From Craterostigma plantagineum (taxonomy: Eukaryota; Streptophyta; Magnoliopsida; Lamiales; Linderniaceae), in NCBI GenBank assembly GCA_027422505.1, contig JAPQWV010000362.1, positions 124,001 to 188,000 of the forward strand: a stretch of 64,000 bases of DNA. The letters are read 5' to 3'. The notes under the pieces are model-generated. The model made no database searches. It had not been told where the DNA came from and worked only from the letters and a program-made list of their open reading frames with translations. The position numbers were made by a program, and so were the translations under genes. Shown piece after piece: positions 58,101 to 64,000 of the stretch (position 1 is the stretch's first letter; each line of letters opens with the position of its first letter).

Positions 58101-58473
58101 CCGCCTCCAAAAGTCGTTCAGGGGTACAAATTCAACATCTTCTATCCCGATTTGGTGGATAAGACTAAAGCTCCGAATTTCACCATTGAGAAAGATGGGG
58201 ATAGTGCTGAGACTTGCATCATTAGGTTTCACGCCGGGCCTCCTTACGAAGACATAGTAAGCGACTTCTTACCACGATCATTCTTTCTGTTCATTAGTAG
58301 TCAGAGCTGTTTTTGCGGAGAATTGCTGCTTACCTTATTTATTTCTTGAGCAGGCGTTTCGCATCGTCAATAAAGAGTGGGAATACTCTCACAAGAAAGG
58401 GTTCAAATGCACGTTCGAACGCGGAATCTTGCACGTGTACTTCAACTTCAAACGTTACCGTTATCGTCGTTGA
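55180..58473 (+). CDS. CTN: CACTIN splicing protein
   Basis: A full-length plant CACTIN. It begins MAPSRRRRRDASSDDDSRSE with Arg/Ser- and Asp/Ser-rich low complexity, followed by KVTDEEIAEYLAKKAHKK and charged helices (LAAEKKRQRERM, KVKKRREERAIEKAQREEEM). The conserved mid-region contains KPIDILTKHLDPSDDFEID and LLVVCEWELAEVRKRDALER; an acidic stretch (EAEDQDEEELAG, HGDEDEEAIDPE) leads to the C-terminal Cactus-binding domain: YWWHDKYRPRKPKYFNRVHT, GYEWNKYNQTHYDHDNPPPK and RGILHVYFNFKRYRYRR. In plants CACTIN is an essential nuclear protein linked to splicing, and in animals it associates with the spliceosome C complex. About 12 short exons join in frame. Confidence 0.95.
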
Positions 58474-59144
58474 TCGAGCTATTTGCTTCTTGTTTGTGTG
58501 TTCTTTTTATAATTAGCAATTACTGTATTATTATATACTCCTAACTTTTCCCTAACTTCCCTTCGAAAAACTTTGTAAGGATGAGTTCTGTTATTGTCTG
58601 CGGCTCTTCGATTCGGCCATCTGCGATGCTGTGTGATATAATAAGATGATCGGCTAATCCCTCGTATTAATATCATATCAGATTTTCAAAAAGCTTCGTA
58701 GTAATTGCGATCAACTCCATTGTAATTCCACTGTATTTAGATATGAATTTAGTATGTTGTAGTTAATGCTCAACTACAAACCATCAACCACCCACTTTTG
58801 AAATTATTCACGAAACCTCTTTCAATTAAATTCATTACGCCTTGTGGTGGCTGTTAGAAACTCTACATCACTGAATCTATTTAAGGTAAACCGTGATTTG
58901 TAGTTTCGTACATATCTATTCATTCATCTCTTTGCTGCTTAATTTTGATTTATCACTGATTCCCACAATTAGATGAAAGTAATTTCCTTTTGCATGTGAA
59001 CTTGTAGCTACCACAACTTCTTGATCATCTACCACATACATAGATTCTACACTTCTCTAACGAAGAGTTTTCACTTGTCTGCTTTTCTTGCCACCATCCT
59101 CGTCGCTGCTAAGGTAGTTTAGTTTAGTTATAAAGCAAGCAGCC
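58474..59144. other. CACTIN 3' UTR and LEA2 gene promoter
   Basis: AT-rich spacer between same-direction genes. Nothing further is recognised. Confidence 0.45.
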
Positions 59145-59810
59145 ATGGACGACGTCGAGCAACAGTCATCGAAAAAGGTCCAAGAACGCAAGCTAATCAT
59201 GGATGATTCCCCTCCCCCAAAGATCCCAACCAAGAAGAAGAAGAAAAGAACTCTTCGAAACATATGCATATGCCTCATATCCTCTGTCCTAATCCTATCC
59301 CTATTGATCGTAATCCTCGCCCTCACAGTCTTCAAGGTGAAGCGCTCGACGGCGTTCGTCAACTCCGTGACACTCTCCGACGTCGACTTCTCCGTCGACA
59401 TAGCGAGGCTGAGAGTTCGCCTGAACATCACCCTCGACATGAGCGTCTCCGTCAAGAACCCCAATAGGTTCGGCTTTAGGTACAGAAACGCCACGAATCT
59501 GCTCAAATACAGGGGAGAAGAAGTCGGCCAGGCGCCGATCCCCGGCGGCCGCATCGGGCCACGGCGGACGGAGACCATGGACCTCACCCTCGTGCTGATG
59601 GCCGATCGCCTTCTTTCGAACTCCGCCCTGTACTCCGACGTCGTCTCCGGCGGCGCTCTGAAGTTTCAGACGTACGCCGAGATTTCTGGGAAAGTTCGAG
59701 TGGCGTTCGTCGATATTAAGGTAGTTAGCTATACGACTTGCGATATTGAAGTTAGTGTTGCTGATCGAAAGGTTTCCAAGCAAGAATGTCACTATAAGAA
59801 CAAGATATGA
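59145..59810 (+). CDS. LEA2 / NDR1-HIN1-like membrane protein
   Basis: An intronless 221-residue protein. A Lys-rich, Pro-containing N-terminus (PPPKIPTKKKKKRTLRN) precedes a membrane helix (about 40-63, ICICLISSVLILSLLIVILA). The LEA2 (WHy-type) beta-sandwich domain follows: DVDFSVDIARLRVRLNITLD, SVSVKNPNRFGFRYRNATNL, LKYRGEEVGQAPIPGGRIGP, and DIKVVSYTTCDIEVSVADRK. NHL-group proteins are plasma-membrane or ER proteins often induced by stress or pathogens. The N-in topology with an extracellular LEA2 domain is inferred from the basic N-terminus. Complete, no breaks. Confidence 0.9.
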   Translation: MDDVEQQSSKKVQERKLIMDDSPPPKIPTKKKKKRTLRNICICLISSVLILSLLIVILALTVFKVKRSTAFVNSVTLSDVDFSVDIARLRVRLNITLDMSVSVKNPNRFGFRYRNATNLLKYRGEEVGQAPIPGGRIGPRRTETMDLTLVLMADRLLSNSALYSDVVSGGALKFQTYAEISGKVRVAFVDIKVVSYTTCDIEVSVADRKVSKQECHYKNKI

Positions 59811-61906
59811 TGATAGACTTAGTTGTGCCTATGGAGTTTCACTAATTTTTTTTATACAGGAAAGGGATTTTTATTTTTATTTTATTTATTTTTGTTTCAC
59901 TTTCAGTCGGTAATCATAGGACGATGGTACTATTTCATTACTAAATTCTCGTTTTATATATCATATTTCTCTAATTTATTGTGAGTATTAATTCGATGGA
60001 AAATTACTGTATGGGTAAATGGAGTTCCCATGAGAATTCGAATTTCTCACATATATTAGATATACATCAACTCAAAACTCGAAAGGCTAGTCAATTTAAG
60101 TAGCATCGTCAAAGCAGATAGTAAGCAAGCACACACCATGTATAATAAAATTATGACACGGATAGATATTTCGACATATCATTGAATTAGGTACAGTCGA
60201 CACGGTTTCATCTTTTACCAAATATAATTTTTTATGTATGTAAAATAATTGAATTTATTACCATTAGCTTACTTAAGTCAAAGATAAGTGCTACTGGAGA
60301 ATGGTTTGACCAGTCTGAATCTGACCTTTCATTCTATGGTGTATATTATTATAACCTTCCATGTGTAATATGAACTGTACACAGACTGGACCATTCTTTT
60401 AAGTTCCATTGAGGGCAATATAGTAATAAGCTACAGGGGAATTTAATATCAGCAAGAATTTAAAATTTTAACAAAAACCCCACTTTTCCAATCAGTACAG
60501 TACTCATGTGGGAATATGGGATTATAAATAAATAAAGACGCACTTTGTCGCATCATTAGTTCATCATACTAAATAAACAAAAAATAATATTATCATTTTT
60601 TGGGTTAACATATGATTGAAAAAATTGGACCGGCCAAGACGAGCTCACGCAATACTCTATCGCTTTCTCTTTCCTTTTTGCTGTCTTCGCTGGTCACTCA
60701 TTTCACACCTACTTCTGCCCATCGCTTAAAGAATCTCCTCTATTGGGTGTGTGTTAAGCGGTTTAGAGGTAGTTTTTGATGAGCAGTAGCTGCAGTAATG
60801 TTGGTGTTTATACATGGATAGATACGTGGGCATCCTGGGGATTTTGTAATGAATTGTTCCGCCATTATTGTGGAAAGAAGTAGATGCATTTACTGGTTTT
60901 TGGTGAGTTGAAAGGTCCATCTTGGCTTAAGTTTCCGCCTCTCTTCTGTGTTTTAAAAAAGGATACAATCTTTTCGATTTGAGAAAAAGCGGGACAAGGA
61001 AAGCAAAGAGCTGGGATCTGAGAAGGTGAGTGGGGTTCTTTCTGATTTCCCACGCTTGCTCATTATTTAGAGTTCCATTTAATTCAACTTTGATGAGGAG
61101 TGATTCTGAAGCATGGTGTAAGTGTTGGTTGTTGCTGTTATGGTACTTCTCTTGCAGTTTTTCCTTTTTCTTCTTTAAATTCTTGCATAATAGCATACAC
61201 ATGCCCTAATATGATGCATAAGGCAAATATTGTGAACTAGTTGTCTCCTCTATCGTACTTGTACTATTTTTATTTTACTTTGCATCTCATTAAATGCGGA
61301 GAAGTGGGTGCCATAGCTAACTTCCATTTGTATTATATATGTGTGTGCATTATATGCATTATGCAGTTGGGGAGTGCTGTTCTTTTTAGAGTGCTGGTGC
61401 TGAATATTTTATTTCCTTTTTTTTTCTTGAGCAGAGGGAATGATTCCATTTTATTTTTTAGTGAAAAAGGTAAAGGTTTGTGTTAAAGCAGTTTGCTGGG
61501 AAGTCTTATTCTGCTGAGTTTTTGCAACGGTTTCAGAATCTGCACTTTTTTTTCCTGCTTCACCTTGCTGATTCTGATTAGTGTTCTTTTGGGCTCTTTT
61601 CCTCACTCTACTGTTTACCGTTGGACAGAGAAAGGAGATAACCCCAAGAAGAATTGGATTCTTTCAGGTGTGACTGTGAAGCCTAAATCTTTATCATCAT
61701 TGTTAAATACAATACTACTTGGGACCTGACAAAAAGAAGTACCACCTTGTCCCCAATCCTGTCTGTATTTGGGGTTAAGAAGAAGAAAAAGTACTGTTCT
61801 TGTTTGAGTTGACTTCAGTTTGGAACTCTTAATTCATCTGATCGCCCGCCATTCAAGATTCTGATTCCTGGGATTCGAACCATCCCCAGTGGAAGTTTCA
61901 GAGAGA
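59811..61906. other. intergenic, then likely 5' leader of the DUF1191 gene
   Basis: 59811-60640 shows nothing identifiable. A possible leader exon ends AGATCTGAGAAG-like at about 61025 before GTGAGT, with an acceptor-like TTCTTGAGCAG at about 61434, suggesting a 5' UTR intron for the DUF1191 gene. Exact TSS is not clear. Confidence 0.35.
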
Positions 61907-62848
61907 ATGTCAATGGCTATGCTTCTCTCTGCAATGTGGCTCTTGGGCTCTATAAACTTCGTCAGCCCCCAAACCGATTCTCAGGCGCTAGACGTTCTTC
62001 TCCAAGACTACGCTTACAGGGCATTCGTTCGACCGAAAACTGGCGTCATTTACGACGGAAGAGTCCCCTCTAATCTCACAGGGATTCAAGTCTCAGCATT
62101 GCGTCTCAGAAGTGGAAGCTTAAGGAGAAAGGGATTCAGCACCTACAAAGAGTTCGAAATACCCAAAGGCCTGATCGTAAATCCTTACGTCGAAAGGCTG
62201 GTCCTTGTCTACCAAAACCTAGGCAATTGGTCCATGGCTTATTACCCTCTCCAAGGCCACGCCTACTTAGCCCCTGTAGTAGGCCTCCTAGCCTACGATG
62301 CTTCGAACTTGACCGCCCAAAGCTTGCCCGAGCTAGACATAAACGTCTCTCTCCAGCCCATATCGATCGAATTCTCGGGCTTGAAGAGGAGATCGCCCGG
62401 CGGGTCGGTCCCAAAATGCGTTTCCTTTGGTCTGAACGGCTCAATCAGTTTCAGCAATGTGGTTTCTGACAGCATATGCACTACTTTCCAATTGGGTCAC
62501 TTTTCCATCGCTGTTGAGTCGAATGCGCCTTCTCCTTCTCCTCTGCCACCTGGCGGAGGCGGTCAGAGGGCCCCACCTGGGCCCGAGGAAGGCGAAAAGA
62601 GCGAAAAAGACAACAGAAAGACTTGGATAGTCGTGGGCTCAGTGGTTGGTGGGTGTTTCTTATTGGTTCTTTTGGGTATTTTGATGGTTTTGGCGCGGAG
62701 ATATTCGAAGAAGAAGAAACTGAATCGAATGGAGAGGGCGTCTGAGGTCGGCGAGGCTTTGCAAACGGCGAATGTCGGGGGCACGAGGGCGCCTGCTGCT
62801 ACGGGGACAAGAACGCAGCCCAACATTGAGACAGAGTACATCCCTTGA
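61907..62848 (+). CDS. DUF1191 membrane protein
   Basis: The ATG at 61907 (MSMAMLLSAMWLLGSINFVS) begins a signal peptide; the usual start 18 bases earlier would be GTG, so I do not use it. The 313-residue protein has a conserved extracellular DUF1191 domain (ALDVLLQDYAYRAFVRPKTG, VYQNLGNWSMAYYPLQGHAY, LLAYDASNLTAQSLPELDIN, VSFGLNGSISFSNVVSDSIC), with several N-glycosylation sites (NLT, NWS, NVS, NGS). A Pro/Gly-rich linker precedes a single membrane helix (TWIVVGSVVGGCFLLVLLGI) and a basic cytosolic tail. The family is plant-specific and of unknown function. No introns in the coding part. Confidence 0.88.
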   Translation: MSMAMLLSAMWLLGSINFVSPQTDSQALDVLLQDYAYRAFVRPKTGVIYDGRVPSNLTGIQVSALRLRSGSLRRKGFSTYKEFEIPKGLIVNPYVERLVLVYQNLGNWSMAYYPLQGHAYLAPVVGLLAYDASNLTAQSLPELDINVSLQPISIEFSGLKRRSPGGSVPKCVSFGLNGSISFSNVVSDSICTTFQLGHFSIAVESNAPSPSPLPPGGGGQRAPPGPEEGEKSEKDNRKTWIVVGSVVGGCFLLVLLGILMVLARRYSKKKKLNRMERASEVGEALQTANVGGTRAPAATGTRTQPNIETEYIP

Positions 62849-64000
62849 TTCGTTTCTTCGAGTCGAAATATTTTCCTTCTTTCTTTCCTTTTTTTTTTTT
62901 TTTAATTTTTGGTTCGATTTTTTATTCTTGTGAGTTTGCACAGTTTGCCCGTCTTTCTTGATGCTTCGATTTGCTCATTATTTTGTTCGTTCTGTGTAGT
63001 TGGGGGTTTGTGGGGAGGGTGATACGAAGATTATTGGTGTAGATACATAATAATCTGCGACCTCTTGCTAGAAATCTTTCCCAAAATGGATTGGTTTTTG
63101 CTCTTAGTTTGAATATTTCCCAAAATGGATTGGTTTTTGCTCTTAGTTTGATGAACGAAGATCTTTTTTTTTTTTTGGCTCTCATGGCCCTCTTCTTGAT
63201 CTTTTTCTTGATGCTACAAATGTTCAGTGTTAAGCAATGGGTAGGCATTGCATCATTATATGTAATGACAAAGTTTCAGTTCAGAAAATTAGTAGTTGGC
63301 ACTGATCAGAAAAGGAAATGCAGACGTTAAGAAAGTCCCATGGACCACTTTACCCAGAGATTTCTTACCTTTCATTTTACATATTTGTTTTATTACAGCA
63401 CTTTCACAAAACTCAACTGAAAAGAGAAGAAGAATCATTTAATCAGTCTTTAATACATTGAAGCAATTGATGGGCAAAGACAAAGCCAAAGCCAACGAAC
63501 AAATTTGTTGCAGGCAACCCCCACTTTGAACATTTAATGTTGGAAGCAGTTCGAAAGCAACTGTCTCCTACCATCACGCAAGTAAAACACATCAATTTTT
63601 TTTTGTTTGGCTTTGATTCTTTCTTCGACAAGATCTATTGTACGTACACTTAAACACAGACTAGCAAATTAAGAATACAGACACAATTTTATTCCCCATG
63701 ATTTTTTTTTCTGGAGCCTTTTCAAGATAACAAACATCTCCATCCATAGTGATGGATTGATAATGATGATGATGGGCTGCGAACGTTGGGCCGTCAATTG
63801 AGAAATTGTATATATATTCCGAAATAATCATACCCGACCGACCCGACAACCCGATTGCTCTTCGATTCGAATACAGCACTGAGTTATTTTTTCGATTATT
63901 TATATTTCGAGCTCGAGGATCCTAGGCCAATCCTCAATAATCACATGCATTATCATTTAATATTGTTTTGTAGCGTGGTTCTTGATGGCTGATGCTGTCA
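62849..64000. other. 3' region of DUF1191 gene and right edge
   Basis: Contains a 39-bp tandem duplication at 63077-63153 and a minus-strand reading stretch at 63443-63631 (CSKWGLPATNLFVGFGFVFA) that might be the end of a gene lying beyond the window. I could not recognise it. Confidence 0.35.

Noticed and set aside
62136..62941. Minus-strand frames opposite the DUF1191 gene
   Set aside because: No family similarity. They mirror the coding sequence and its T-rich 3' UTR.
1..64000. CRISPR array, phage or bacterial defence system
   Set aside because: The repeats seen are microsatellites, transposon remnants and plant-type tandem repeats. The genes are eukaryotic with introns.

Overview
The window is nuclear DNA of a flowering plant. 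Genes have short GT-AG introns in AT-rich surroundings, and many belong to plant-restricted families: a group IIa WRKY factor, a SCARECROW-type GRAS sequence, a GAUT7-like pectin synthesis protein, an At1g80870-like receptor kinase, a LEA2/NHL protein and a DUF1191 protein. There are also a 5S-bearing Cassandra-type LTR, a Tourist-like MITE and hAT debris. Protein similarities suggest a eudicot, perhaps an asterid; species cannot be fixed by eye. All gene models are hand-spliced from family knowledge and visible splice sites.

Layout. 0-1.6 kb: start of a GH38 alpha-mannosidase on the minus strand, running off the left edge. 2.2-9.5 kb: a decayed accessory region with degenerate, tandemly duplicated exons of a membrane/kinase-like gene related to plant PP2C-kinase proteins, interleaved with a hAT remnant, a solo 5S-LTR, a GGGTC-rich foldback, an A/B-box MITE-like element and a Tourist-like MITE. 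One duplicate also carries a fragment of exon 1 of the neighbouring MHF1 gene. 9.9-11.0 kb: MHF1/CENP-S. 11.4-15.8 kb: TAF5. 16.1-19.4 kb: a tandem pair of SEC14/CRAL-TRIO genes. 20.1-20.9 kb: a small probably mitochondrial membrane protein. 21.6-27.7 kb: Tudor-SN with a long leader intron. 29.5-30.4 kb: an RBR-type E3 ligase. 31.9-33.0 kb: ABCI17/STAR1-like ATPase. 33.3-34.8 kb: a plastid-type Rossmann protein, head-to-head with an intronless cytosolic HSP70 at 35.2-37.1 kb. 37.5-38.4 kb: a 79-residue membrane protein. 39.2-41.2 kb: the receptor-like kinase. 42.1-42.9 kb: a retroposed insertion with an 18-bp target duplication. 43.1-44.4 kb: the WRKY factor. 46.0-47.2 kb: a frameshifted SCARECROW relic. 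48.6-52.0 kb: GAUT7-like. 52.7-54.0 kb: a degenerate tandem repeat. 55.2-58.5 kb: CACTIN. 59.1-59.8 kb: LEA2. 61.9-62.8 kb: DUF1191.

The genes do not form one pathway. Several act in core nuclear or RNA functions (MHF1 in DNA repair, TAF5 in transcription initiation, CACTIN in splicing, Tudor-SN in stress RNA metabolism), mixed with membrane, wall and stress genes. The most unusual part is 2.2-9.9 kb, where repeated duplication of a gene end, its intergenic spacer and the start of the adjacent MHF1 gene was followed by decay and transposon insertion. I found no CRISPR, prokaryotic or viral system.
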